Of a stretch of DNA of 61,195 nucleotides, positions 27,636-35,852 are shown one piece after another. The notes beneath the pieces were generated by a model that saw nothing but the letters and a program-made list of their open reading frames with translations, did no database searches and was not told the origin of the DNA. Source of the DNA: an uncultured Bacteroidota bacterium (GTDB lineage: Bacteria > Bacteroidota > Bacteroidia > Bacteroidales > F082); assembly GCA_913009685.1 (NCBI GenBank), contig CAJVXP010000011.1:1-61195 (forward strand), given 5' to 3'. The position numbers and the translations under genes are program-made. The stretch's first letter is position 1. Each line of letters begins with the position of its first letter.

Positions 27636-28064
27636 ATGAATACAAAATTAAAATACACCCTGGCTTTTATTGCCGTTTTGCTGATTGGTTTTGCCCTGGG
27701 CTTTTTGGTAAGTGGAAGGCTTATACACAACCGTGTGAACCGTATGCAGAACTATTATACCAAAAAAGGATTTCGCTATGAGTTTAGGCGCCTGTTACAT
27801 CCATCTCCGGAGCAATTGGAGAAAATGAGACCCATCCTGGAAGATTATGCCCAAAAAAACCGTGAAAACATTATGTTTTTTCGTGAACAGCAGCGGCAAC
27901 TCATGAAAAATCTACACCACGACCTGAAACCTTTTCTGGCGCCGGAACAAGTTAAACGGCTTGAAATCATGGAACACCGGCGGATGCGCTTTTTGAGAAA
28001 CAGCCCTATGCACCGCCGGCGCATGCATCCTCCGCACGGCAGACCTCGCGGGCCGGGATTTTAA
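27636..28064 (+). CDS. Spy/ZraP-like envelope protein, membrane-anchored
   Basis: A 142-residue protein with an N-terminal anchor (about residues 8-28) and a helical, very basic extracytoplasmic part. The segment SPEQLEKMRPILEDYA followed by APEQVKRLEIMEHRR resembles the paired LTxxQ-type repeats of Spy/CpxP/ZraP chaperone or metal-sensor proteins. The C-terminal 25 residues are His/Arg/Met/Pro-rich (MHRRRMHPPHGRPRG), suggesting metal binding. It lies in one unit with the sigma factor and putative anti-sigma factor. Confidence 0.75.
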   Translation: MNTKLKYTLAFIAVLLIGFALGFLVSGRLIHNRVNRMQNYYTKKGFRYEFRRLLHPSPEQLEKMRPILEDYAQKNRENIMFFREQQRQLMKNLHHDLKPFLAPEQVKRLEIMEHRRMRFLRNSPMHRRRMHPPHGRPRGPGF

Positions 28065-28157
28065 CCTGCATCACTATAACCCGCTTCGCCTGAATCAAAC
28101 ATTATCTGCTCTTTGCATATCTCAAATTTTTGGTAAATTCGTTTCAAATTTATTCTC

Positions 28158-28589
28158 ATGCCATACATCTATAAATATCCCCGGCCGGCGGTAACGGTTG
28201 ACACACTTGTGGTCAGGAAAACAAAAGATGATTTGCAGCTTTTGCTCATTCAACGCGACCGCGAACCTTTTCAGGGATTTTGGGCTATCCCTGGAGGGTT
28301 TATGGATATGGATGAAACCCTTGAAGAAGCCGCTGTTCGCGAGTTGGAAGAAGAAACCGGATTGCAAAACATCGCCCTGACGCAAATGAAAGCCTACAGC
28401 GCCCCCGATAGAGACCCGCGCCAAAGAACAGTTTCCGTGGCTTTTGTAGGGTTTCTTACAGACAATCAACAAATTAAAGCCGGTGATGATGCCCGCAAAG
28501 CACAATGGTTTTCCGTCAACCGGCTCCCTTCCCTTGCCTTTGACCATGCGCAGATTATTGCCGATATATTGTCAAAAATCCACTCCTGA
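28158..28589 (+). CDS. Nudix hydrolase (ADP-ribose pyrophosphatase-like)
   Basis: A 143-residue Nudix protein. The Nudix box is complete, from GGFMDMDETLEEAAVREL to EEETGL (about residues 45-68), with the RELEEE metal ligands. The N-terminal pattern PRPAVTVDTLVV and the later APDRDPRQRTVSVAF strand are typical of the Nudix subfamily related to ADP-ribose pyrophosphatases and NrtR regulators. There is no DNA-binding C-terminal domain, so it is an enzyme rather than an NrtR repressor. The exact nucleotide substrate is unknown. Confidence 0.9.
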   Translation: MPYIYKYPRPAVTVDTLVVRKTKDDLQLLLIQRDREPFQGFWAIPGGFMDMDETLEEAAVRELEEETGLQNIALTQMKAYSAPDRDPRQRTVSVAFVGFLTDNQQIKAGDDARKAQWFSVNRLPSLAFDHAQIIADILSKIHS

Positions 28590-28641
28590 GATAGAGAAAA
28601 AATATTTTTTTTGATTTAGTTTTTTGCATCATGAAAGATAA

Positions 28642-28649
28642 TACTTTTG
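28642..28649 (+). promoter_or_regulatory. -7 box upstream of the heptamer array
   Basis: TACTTTTG fits TAnnTTTG. Transcription from here would start just before the heptamer repeats and place them in the leader of the YitT-family gene. A TTTG at 28623-28626 is closer than the usual 19-21 bp. Confidence 0.5.
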
Positions 28650-28669
28650 CTGGCTTTTAATTTAAGAAA

Positions 28670-28732
28670 TCTAAAATCTAAAATCTAAAATCTAAAATCT
28701 AAAATCTAAAATCTAAAATCTAAAATCTAAAA
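28670..28732. repeat. Perfect heptamer tandem repeat (TCTAAAA)9
   Basis: Nine exact copies of TCTAAAA (63 bp) end 9 bp before the start codon of the YitT-family gene. A repeat this uniform can change copy number by slippage. It lies where the ribosome would bind, so a change in copy number could alter expression. Confidence 0.95.
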
Positions 28733-28741
28733 TCCCAGGTT

Positions 28742-29635
28742 ATGGCTTTCCTTCGTAAAGAAAAGGTATTCAGTAAGAAATGGCTTATTGATTACACGCT
28801 CATTATTGTGGGCTCGTTTATCCTCGCATCCGGCTTTGTTTTGTTTATCACGCCGTACAAAATTGTTCCCGGCGGCGTTTACGGGGTTTCCATCGTGTTG
28901 CATTATGTGCTGGGAACGCCGGTGGGACTAATGGCGCTGGCTTTTGATATCCCGCTGACCATCATTGGTATCAAAATCCTCGGGCCGCGTTTTGGCATGA
29001 AAACCGTCGTGGGATTTGTGCTAACAGCGTTTTTTAACGATGGGCTAACTTATATTTACGGCTATGAGCCGCTGGTTCATGGCGATGCGCTGCTCTCTTC
29101 TATTTTTGGCGGACTGTTTCTTGGCGTTGGCCTGGGTCTGATTTTCAAATCGAAAGCCACCTCAGGAGGCAGCGATATCATTGCTATGATTATCAGCAAA
29201 TATACGCGTATGCCTGTAGGACAGTTAATGATTATGGTCGATTCCACCATCGTACTGCTGGCGCTTATTGTGTTTAAAGACTGGAAAATACCGCTCTATT
29301 CGCTTATTGTTATCTTTATTACCGGAAAAGTTGTCGATACTATTCTTGAAGGGCTGAATTACGATAAAGTACTCTTTATTATTTCTGATAAATCTGATGA
29401 GATTGGAGATAAAATTATCCGTGATTTGAACCGGGGAGGAACACTTTTTAACGGAAAAGGAATGTATAACAAAAGAGAAAAACAAGTCATCTTTACCGTG
29501 GTAAACCGACGCGAAGTAACGATTCTTCATGAATATATCCGGCGGGTAGATCCGCATGCCTTTGTAACAGTATTGAATTCAAATGAAATTCTGGGAGAGG
29601 GATTCAAATCGCTTGATTCAAAACTCAATATTTAA
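28742..29635 (+). CDS. YitT family membrane protein
   Basis: A 297-residue inner-membrane protein with about five spans in the first 200 residues (for example TLIIVGSFILASGFVLFI, and repeated GG/G-rich helices such as GGLFLGVGLGLIFKS) followed by a soluble DUF2179 domain (about 215-297, with FTVVNRREVTILHEYI). The YitT_membrane plus DUF2179 layout is widespread; the transported substrate is not established. The gene is unusual for the nine heptamer repeats in its leader. A strong bidirectional terminator follows. Confidence 0.92.
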   Translation: MAFLRKEKVFSKKWLIDYTLIIVGSFILASGFVLFITPYKIVPGGVYGVSIVLHYVLGTPVGLMALAFDIPLTIIGIKILGPRFGMKTVVGFVLTAFFNDGLTYIYGYEPLVHGDALLSSIFGGLFLGVGLGLIFKSKATSGGSDIIAMIISKYTRMPVGQLMIMVDSTIVLLALIVFKDWKIPLYSLIVIFITGKVVDTILEGLNYDKVLFIISDKSDEIGDKIIRDLNRGGTLFNGKGMYNKREKQVIFTVVNRREVTILHEYIRRVDPHAFVTVLNSNEILGEGFKSLDSKLNI

Positions 29636-29640
29636 AAACA

Positions 29641-29678
29641 ACAAAATCCGGTAACTGCAAGCAGTTACCGGATTTTGT
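29641..29678. terminator. Bidirectional intrinsic terminator
   Basis: The perfect inverted repeat ACAAAATCCGGTAACTG against CAGTTACCGGATTTTGT lies between the convergent YitT-family gene and transaldolase. Confidence 0.9.
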
Positions 29679-29698
29679 TTCGGTATGAGAAAACGGTT

Positions 29699-30655
29699 TT
29701 AAAGTTGTTCCCGAAGATATTTTTCCAGTGTACGTATATCGTTGCTAAAACGGCGGATTCCTTCCGCAAGTTTTTGGTTGGCCATGGGATTTTCATTCAT
29801 GTGCCAGCGGAAAGACATCTGGTCCAGGGTTACCTTTTCCATTTTTGATTGCGCTGCTTTCTCCGGTGTAAGGGATGGTTTCAACGGTTCGTTAGAGTTT
29901 TCAAGCTCTTCGAGCAAATTGGGCGAAATGGTTAACAGGTCACAACCGGCCAGCGCCATAATCTCCTCTTTATTACGGAAACTGGCTCCCATAATCTGGG
30001 TTGTATAATCAAATTTTTTATAATAATTGTAAATTTCGCGTACCGACAGAACGCCCGGATCCTGCCCGGCAGGAATGTGGTCAACGCCCTTTTCTTTTTT
30101 GTACCAGTCCAGAATGCGTCCTACAAAAGGTGATATCAGGGTAACATGTGCATCAGCACAGGCGATGGCTTGTGTGAGACAGAAAAGCAGGGTTAGATTG
30201 GTATGAATTCCCTCTCTTTCAAGAATTTCCGCAGCCTGGATGCCTTCCCATGTTGCTGCTACTTTTATGAGTACCCTGTCACGCGAAATTCCCTCTTTTT
30301 CGTACAGGCGAATCAGCCCTTTGGCAAAAAAAATCGTGTCATAAATCCGAAACGAAAGGCGGGCATCGACTTCAGTGGAGACTCTTCCGGGGACAATCTT
30401 TAAAATTTCGGAACCGAAATTCACAAAGGTCTTCTTCAGTCCTTCCCGCAACTTCTGTTTTTCGTCGCCTTTTGCTTTTTTGGCATAATTCACGGCATCA
30501 TCCACCAGCCATTTGTATTTTGGCGTCAGCGCCGCTTGTAAAATCAACGACGGATTGGTGGTGGAATCCTGCGGTTTATATTTTTCAATAGATTGAAAAT
30601 CACCGGTATCGGCAACAACGGTAGTATATTTTTTTAATTGTTCAAGCGTGTTCAT
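29699..30655 (-). CDS. tal: Transaldolase
   Basis: Moves a three-carbon dihydroxyacetone unit between sugar phosphates in the non-oxidative pentose phosphate pathway. The 318-residue length is that of TalB-type enzymes. Seen: TTNPSLIL (about residues 32-39), the Schiff-base lysine in RVLIKVAATWEG and the phosphate-site segment SPFVGRILDWYKK. The ATG at 30655 starts the conserved sequence MNTLEQLKKYTTVVADTGDF; the frame stays open to 30748 but that extension has no family match. It stands alone. Confidence 0.95.
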   Translation of the reverse strand: MNTLEQLKKYTTVVADTGDFQSIEKYKPQDSTTNPSLILQAALTPKYKWLVDDAVNYAKKAKGDEKQKLREGLKKTFVNFGSEILKIVPGRVSTEVDARLSFRIYDTIFFAKGLIRLYEKEGISRDRVLIKVAATWEGIQAAEILEREGIHTNLTLLFCLTQAIACADAHVTLISPFVGRILDWYKKEKGVDHIPAGQDPGVLSVREIYNYYKKFDYTTQIMGASFRNKEEIMALAGCDLLTISPNLLEELENSNEPLKPSLTPEKAAQSKMEKVTLDQMSFRWHMNENPMANQKLAEGIRRFSNDIRTLEKYLREQL

Positions 30656-30821
30656 AGTCCATCTTTTTTCTCCAATCAAAGATAAACGAACTTCTTTAAA
30701 AACAGGAAAGTTTGTCGTTTTTATCGTGAAATAATTTTTTGTCAGCAAAAAGTAGTGCTAAATGCTGAATGGAAACTGGAGCTTGTGTCGCTTTTGTTAT
30801 ATGATAAGACCGTCCGGAAAA

Positions 30822-32396
30822 CTAAAACTCAGAGGTGAAATAAAATTGAATATCCGGATATTTCTCCTGAGCCATCTGCAACGAAAAGGGTGAATCGGCA
30901 AGAAAAACTTCCCTCCCCTCTTTGTCCACGGCAATTTGTCCCCGCTTGCGTGCTCTGAAATCCTCTAACTGTGTTTTGTTATCGCTGATAAACCAGGCCG
31001 TTTTGTACAGCGTAATCGGTTCGTAGCGACATTTGGCGTTGTACTCGTGCTCCAGCCGGTATTGAATGACTTCAAACTGTAATGCGCCCACAGTTCCGAC
31101 AATCTTCCGGCCACTCAGTTTTCCGGTAAAAAGCTGTGCCACCCCTTCGTCCATAAGCTGATCTATTCCCTTTGCGAGCTGCTTTGCCCGCATGGGATCG
31201 GCATTTACCACATAGCGGAAAAGCTCTGGTGAAAAACTGGGAATGCCTTTAAAAAGCAAAACTTCCCCTTCGGTGAGGGTATCACCGATTTTAAAATTAC
31301 CAGTGTCGTGCAGCCCTACTATGTCGCCTGGATAAACGACTTCTACTACCGATTTTTTCTGTGCCATGAATGCTGTCGGGCTGGAAAATTTCAATAACCG
31401 GTTTTGACGTACATGCAGGTAGTTGGTATTTCGTCTGAAAACACCGGAAACCACCCGTACAAAAGCAATGCGATCGCGATGTTTGGGATCCATGTTGGCA
31501 TGGATTTTAAAGACAAAACCGGTGAATGACTCCTCTTCCGGTTTTATGAACCGCCTGTCGCTTTCGCGCCCCAGCGGTGCGGGTGCAATCTCGATAAAAA
31601 CATCCAGCAACTCTTTCACCCCGAAATTGTTCAACGCACTGCCGAAAAACACAGGTGAAATATCTCCCGAAAGGTAGGCTTCCTTCTGAAACAATGGATA
31701 AACACCCTGCACCAGCTCCAGCTCTTCGCGTAGGTTTCCGGCATCATCGCCAAGATAATCTTCCAGTTCGGGATTGTTCATGTCGTCAAACCGGATGCTC
31801 TCCTCAATAGTCTGTCTGCCGGGAGAAAACAGCTGCAGGTTTTTGTAATAAACATTGTAAACGCCTTTAAATCCGCTTCCCATGCCAATGGGCCAGCTCA
31901 GCGGAGTTACTTTCAAATTCAGCTTCTGTTCAATTTCATCCAACAAATCGAAAGCATCTTTGCCGGGGCGGTCCAATTTATTGATAAACACCATAATGGG
32001 TGTCTTGCGCATACGGCAGACTTTGACCAGCTTTTCGGTTTGCGGTTCCACGCCTTTGGCCACATCGATCACTACAATCACACTGTCCACAGCGGTGAGT
32101 GTCCGGAATGTGTCTTCGGCAAAATCCTGGTGGCCGGGGGTGTCAAGGATGTTGATCTTGGTGTCGCGGTATTCAAAACCCATGACGGATGTGGCAACAG
32201 AAATTCCTCGCTGCCGTTCAATTTCCATCCAGTCGGAGGTGGCTGTTTTCTTAATTTTATTGGATTTCACCGCGCCGGCAACCTGAATGGCCCCGCCATA
32301 AAGCAACAGTTTCTCCGTCAGGGTGGTTTTCCCTGCATCCGGATGACTGACAATGGCAAAGGTACGTCGGCGTGCTATCTCTTTTTTATTAACCAT
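30822..32396 (-). CDS. prfC: Peptide chain release factor 3
   Basis: A translational GTPase that recycles RF1/RF2 after termination. The 524 residues show the G-domain motifs [15 protein letters not shown] (G1), DTPGHQDF (G3) and NKLDRPG (G4), then the EF-G-like domains II and III. The ATG at 32396 is preferred over an in-frame upstream start at 32417 because a TAATTTTG promoter box covers 32415-32422, so a start at 32417 would lie outside the transcript. Confidence 0.96.
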   Translation of the reverse strand: MVNKKEIARRRTFAIVSHPDAGKTTLTEKLLLYGGAIQVAGAVKSNKIKKTATSDWMEIERQRGISVATSVMGFEYRDTKINILDTPGHQDFAEDTFRTLTAVDSVIVVIDVAKGVEPQTEKLVKVCRMRKTPIMVFINKLDRPGKDAFDLLDEIEQKLNLKVTPLSWPIGMGSGFKGVYNVYYKNLQLFSPGRQTIEESIRFDDMNNPELEDYLGDDAGNLREELELVQGVYPLFQKEAYLSGDISPVFFGSALNNFGVKELLDVFIEIAPAPLGRESDRRFIKPEEESFTGFVFKIHANMDPKHRDRIAFVRVVSGVFRRNTNYLHVRQNRLLKFSSPTAFMAQKKSVVEVVYPGDIVGLHDTGNFKIGDTLTEGEVLLFKGIPSFSPELFRYVVNADPMRAKQLAKGIDQLMDEGVAQLFTGKLSGRKIVGTVGALQFEVIQYRLEHEYNAKCRYEPITLYKTAWFISDNKTQLEDFRARKRGQIAVDKEGREVFLADSPFSLQMAQEKYPDIQFYFTSEF

Positions 32397-32414
32397 GGGT
32401 GAAATTTGAGGGTG

Positions 32415-32422
32415 CAAAATTA
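32415..32422 (-). promoter_or_regulatory. -7 box of the prfC promoter
   Basis: TAATTTTG on the minus strand, 18 bp from the prfC ATG. This implies a very short leader and settles the start. Confidence 0.65.
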
Positions 32423-32457
32423 GAAAAAGCCGGGCAATAACCTAAGCCGGGAAAAAA

Positions 32458-32587
32458 CAAATCGCAAAAAACAAAATCCAAATAGAATTTAATTTTCTAA
32501 AAATTTAAATCACAAATGGCTAATTTGAGATTTTAACATTGTGTTTTGTGATTTATTTGAGATTTGGGTTTTGTTAATTGTGATTTG
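32458..32587. repeat. 130-bp imperfect inverted repeat between prfC and the M16 pair
   Basis: Arms of 26 bp (32458-32483 and 32562-32587) agree at about 22 of 26 positions, and inner words (AAATCACAAA against TTTGTGATTT) pair as well. It may act as a factor-dependent end for the M16 operon, or be a decayed inverted-repeat element. Confidence 0.55.
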
Positions 32588-32614
32588 ACAAAACATGGAC
32601 GAAGGTCATGTAGT

Positions 32615-33919
32615 TTAAACTAACTTCGAGATGTCGCCGACAATTAGTGTTTTCATGTTGGCAGGATTCAGATATTTCCCAGCCAGCGCAAGCAAATCGT
32701 CCGGAGTGTGCTGCATCATCTGTTCCAGGCTCTCTTTGTAAAATGAGAAAGGAATTTCCAGCTCGGCACTCTTCTTAAATCTTTCGGCCAGCCGGACAGA
32801 TCCGTCAAAATTGCTAAGGTAAGTACCGTAAACATAATTTTTTACCGTGTTCAGCTCTGTTTCGCTGATTTTCTCTTCACACAGGCGCCACATTTGATGT
32901 TTGATTTCCAGCAAGGCTTCGGCTGTATATTTTGCGTTTACTTCGGTAGCTACGGCAAACAAACCGGCATGACGGTGGTTTTGGATAGCAGAAAAGATCC
33001 CGTAAGTGTAACCTTTTTCTTCCCTGATACTGCTCATGAGTCGTGAGCCGAAATAACCGCCCAGCACAGTGTTCAGCAAGTTAAGTCCGGGATAATCGGG
33101 ATGCCGGCGTGAGATGCTGAGGGTGCCGAGTCGGAGTGCAGACTGTAGCGCCTCTTTTTTCTCAATAAGCTGCTGCTGTTGCGGTTCGGGAAGTACGAAA
33201 TCTGTGGCTGTCGTAACCGTTTCCTGTTGTTTTTTCCGCTGGATGGCACCCAGTATCCGGTTCAGGTTCTGCAAAAGCGCGTCATCAATTTTTCCACTCA
33301 GGATGATGAAAAAATTGCGATAATGGTGATGGTAAAAATCCAGCAGGCTTTCGCGGATGAGTTTTCTAAAGTCGTCAGCTTCCGCCACCTGACCGTAAGC
33401 CGAGTTCTCTCCGAAAATCAATTTATTAAAAGCCTGCGAAGCTTTGTAATGTACTTTTTGTATGTTGACCAGGTATTCCTGCTTTTTCCGGTCGGTATAA
33501 ATAGCAAGTTCCTCTTCCGGAAAGATTGCTTCCGTAATCAGTTCGCCCATGAGCGGTAGCAGGCGGTCGTAATATTTTGTGAGGCCGTAAAGTGTGATGC
33601 CAGCTGTATCTTTGGTAAGAAAATAATCGGTATAAGCGCCGTGGAAATCCAGTATTTCGGCAATTTGAACCGATGTATGACTTTGTGTTCCCTCGCTTAG
33701 CAAATTGTTGACGGCTGCAGCCTGTAACTTAGTGTCCTGAAAAGATGTGCCGGCATCAAAAACCATATCGAGACGAGTAACTTCCTGGTTTTCTTCCGGA
33801 ATGATGTACGCGGCAAGTCCGTTATCGAGAATGATTTTTTCCGGGTCTGCGATATTTAGCTTTTCGAAACCGGCAGGCTGCGGCATTTTTGTCCGGTCGG
33901 GATGAATTATTTTGCTCAT
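32615..33919 (-). CDS. M16 family protein, non-catalytic partner
   Basis: A 434-residue M16-fold protein that lacks the HxxEH zinc motif; the equivalent region reads NNLLSEGTQSHTS. It keeps the R/Y substrate-side pair near residue 310 in GSRLMSSIREEKGYTYG. Such a protein pairs with a catalytic M16 subunit to close the peptidase chamber. Its start overlaps the stop of the catalytic partner by 4 bp, so the two are translationally coupled and probably make a heterodimer. No signal peptide is visible, unlike many bacterial M16 pairs. Confidence 0.9.
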   Translation of the reverse strand: MSKIIHPDRTKMPQPAGFEKLNIADPEKIILDNGLAAYIIPEENQEVTRLDMVFDAGTSFQDTKLQAAAVNNLLSEGTQSHTSVQIAEILDFHGAYTDYFLTKDTAGITLYGLTKYYDRLLPLMGELITEAIFPEEELAIYTDRKKQEYLVNIQKVHYKASQAFNKLIFGENSAYGQVAEADDFRKLIRESLLDFYHHHYRNFFIILSGKIDDALLQNLNRILGAIQRKKQQETVTTATDFVLPEPQQQQLIEKKEALQSALRLGTLSISRRHPDYPGLNLLNTVLGGYFGSRLMSSIREEKGYTYGIFSAIQNHRHAGLFAVATEVNAKYTAEALLEIKHQMWRLCEEKISETELNTVKNYVYGTYLSNFDGSVRLAERFKKSAELEIPFSFYKESLEQMMQHTPDDLLALAGKYLNPANMKTLIVGDISKLV

Positions 33920-35160
33920 AATTTCTTTTTGGCTTTGTAATACAACACATTTTTTCTATCCGGCTGAAACAACGTGGCGGCTGTTTTCTGAATGTCCTCT
34001 GTTTGCACATTCAGATAACGTTCCACCTCGCTGTTGAACATCTCCGCATTGCCCAACATCTCGTAGTAGCTGAGCGCCATAGCCCTTCCCAATACCGAAA
34101 TTTCCGAAAAGACAAGAGCTGCCTCGGCTTTGTTTTTCACTTTTTGCAATTCCTCTTCCGGCACAGGTTTCGTTGTTAGATTATTTAATTCCTGCATAAC
34201 GGCTTTTTCGGTTTCCCCGAAAGTTACCTCCGGATAGAGTTTCCCGGAAACGAGAAACATGCCGCCATCCAAATCGCCGGAGATGTAAGCATTGACTTCC
34301 GAAAGAAGTTGTTTCTCCTTTACCAGCCGCCGGAAAAGGCGCGAAGAGTTACCGTTGGAGAGAATATCGCTGAGCAAATCACAGGCGTAATAATTCTTAT
34401 CCGTTCGTTTAGGCATGTGCCAGGCCATGTAAAAGGCGTCCTGTGGAACATCGCGTTCCACGGTAAGCAAACGGGCTTCCGTTTGTTTCGGTTCCTGCGG
34501 ATAGTGATGCTGTAGCTTTTCCCCGGAAGGGATTTCGCCAAACCATTTTTCGGTTAGTTGTTTGATCTCTTCGGTCTCCACATCGCCGGCCACGCAAAGG
34601 ATAGCATTGTCAGGATTGTAATATTTTTTGTAGAACGCTTTGACGTCCGGCATGGTGGCTTTTTCGATATGGCCAATATCCTTTCCAATGGTATTCCACC
34701 GATAGGGATGTTTTTTGTAAACCAGCGGTTTCAGCAACAGGTAAACATCGCCGTAAGGCTGATTCAGGTAGTTTTGTTTAAATTCTTCGATGACCACCTG
34801 CCGCTGTACATCCAGACTTTTCGGGCCGAAGGCTAATGAGAGCATACGGTCCGATTCAAGCCAAAAAGCTGTTTCCAGACTGGTCTTGGGCAGTGTCAGG
34901 TAGTAATTGGTAAAATCGCTGTTAGTAAAAGCATTGTTCTGACCGCCGGCATTTTGCAAAGGTTTATCGAACTGCGGAATGTTTACCGAACCGCCAAACA
35001 TGAGATGCTCAAACAGATGAGCAAAACCGGTTTTGTCCGGTTCCTCATCGCGGCTCCCCACTTTATACAGAATATTCATCGCCACAATGGGCGTTGTTTT
35101 GTCGTGATGCACCAACACCTGCAACCCGTTGTTTAGTTTGAAACGATCGAAAGAGATCAT
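33916..35160 (-). CDS. M16 family zinc peptidase, catalytic subunit
   Basis: A 414-residue zinc peptidase of the pitrilysin/insulinase clan. The inverted zinc motif is seen as HLFEH (His 48, Glu 51, His 52), with the third ligand glutamate near 126 in VIEEFKQN. It lacks a signal sequence, so cytoplasmic action on peptides is inferred. It forms an operon with the inactive M16 partner just downstream (4-bp overlap). A TACCTTTG promoter box precedes it. Confidence 0.93.
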   Translation of the reverse strand: MISFDRFKLNNGLQVLVHHDKTTPIVAMNILYKVGSRDEEPDKTGFAHLFEHLMFGGSVNIPQFDKPLQNAGGQNNAFTNSDFTNYYLTLPKTSLETAFWLESDRMLSLAFGPKSLDVQRQVVIEEFKQNYLNQPYGDVYLLLKPLVYKKHPYRWNTIGKDIGHIEKATMPDVKAFYKKYYNPDNAILCVAGDVETEEIKQLTEKWFGEIPSGEKLQHHYPQEPKQTEARLLTVERDVPQDAFYMAWHMPKRTDKNYYACDLLSDILSNGNSSRLFRRLVKEKQLLSEVNAYISGDLDGGMFLVSGKLYPEVTFGETEKAVMQELNNLTTKPVPEEELQKVKNKAEAALVFSEISVLGRAMALSYYEMLGNAEMFNSEVERYLNVQTEDIQKTAATLFQPDRKNVLYYKAKKKL

Positions 35161-35193
35161 AAAAAGCCTGTTAATTCAAAATGAAAAAGTGCG

Positions 35194-35201
35194 CAAAGGT
35201 A
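35194..35201 (-). promoter_or_regulatory. -7 box of the M16 operon promoter
   Basis: TACCTTTG on the minus strand, 33 bp upstream of the catalytic M16 start codon. Confidence 0.6.
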
Positions 35202-35217
35202 CGAAGTGCCGGTAAAC

Positions 35218-35244
35218 AAAAAAAGCCCCGCCGTGAGGCAGGGC
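35218..35244 (-). terminator. Intrinsic terminator of the repeat-protein gene
   Basis: On the minus strand GCCCTGCC, loop TCAC, GGCGGGGC (one G-T pair), followed by seven T. It ends the transcript of the 135-residue secreted protein before the M16 promoter. Confidence 0.85.
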
Positions 35245-35287
35245 ATCAGAAAATGTTAATTTAACTAAAAATTATCAATAATGCTCT

Positions 35288-35695
35288 TTATTTTTCTGTT
35301 GTGTTAACAAGCCGTTTCTGCTGATATTTTTTCATAGCCTTCAATATGGCCGGAGGAATATCATTAATATAAGCCTCGTCTTTCTCTTTAAAAATAGATT
35401 TTATTACCTTCTGAGAAAGGTGATGTTCAGCAATTTTCCGGGTGTTGAAAGGTATATCATTAATACGTTTCTCTTTGTTATGCGAAAAAGTAGTTTTAAC
35501 CAGCTTTTGAAACATGGCTTCCGAAGCAATGGCTGTCGTGTTGAGCGGAATGTCGTTTACATTTTCTTCCTCATCAGCGCGAAAGAGGGTGTTTAAATAT
35601 TCATCCTGATTTTTCTCAGGTTGGGCACTCAGGATACCGATTCCCGTAAAAAGGAGTATCACTAAGACCGGGAAATATGTTTTTATTGTTTTCAT
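35288..35695 (-). CDS. Small secreted protein made of 32-residue NDIP repeats
   Basis: A 135-residue protein with a signal peptide (MKTIKTYFPVLVILLFTGIG, cleavage after LSAQ). The mature part is built from a repeat of exactly 32 residues: the motif (V/I)NDIP stands at residues 46-50, 78-82 and 110-114. Each copy is preceded by an amphipathic KxxF...E segment and followed by a helix with NT..IA. I do not know a function. The regular spacing suggests an extended or stacked repeat fold with each NDIP as a turn. It is monocistronic, with its own terminator. Confidence 0.85.
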   Translation of the reverse strand: MKTIKTYFPVLVILLFTGIGILSAQPEKNQDEYLNTLFRADEEENVNDIPLNTTAIASEAMFQKLVKTTFSHNKEKRINDIPFNTRKIAEHHLSQKVIKSIFKEKDEAYINDIPPAILKAMKKYQQKRLVNTTEK

Positions 35696-35852
35696 GACCT
35701 TTTTATTTTTTATTACATCTTAGGTTCATCCATAAGCATGCCATAAATTATAAATTATTATAAACCAGGATATTATAATGGGTCTTGGTTTGATATACCT
35801 AACGGAAAATGTCTGGTAACAGGACACCGTTGTCCGGTAGCGAACAGTTAAA

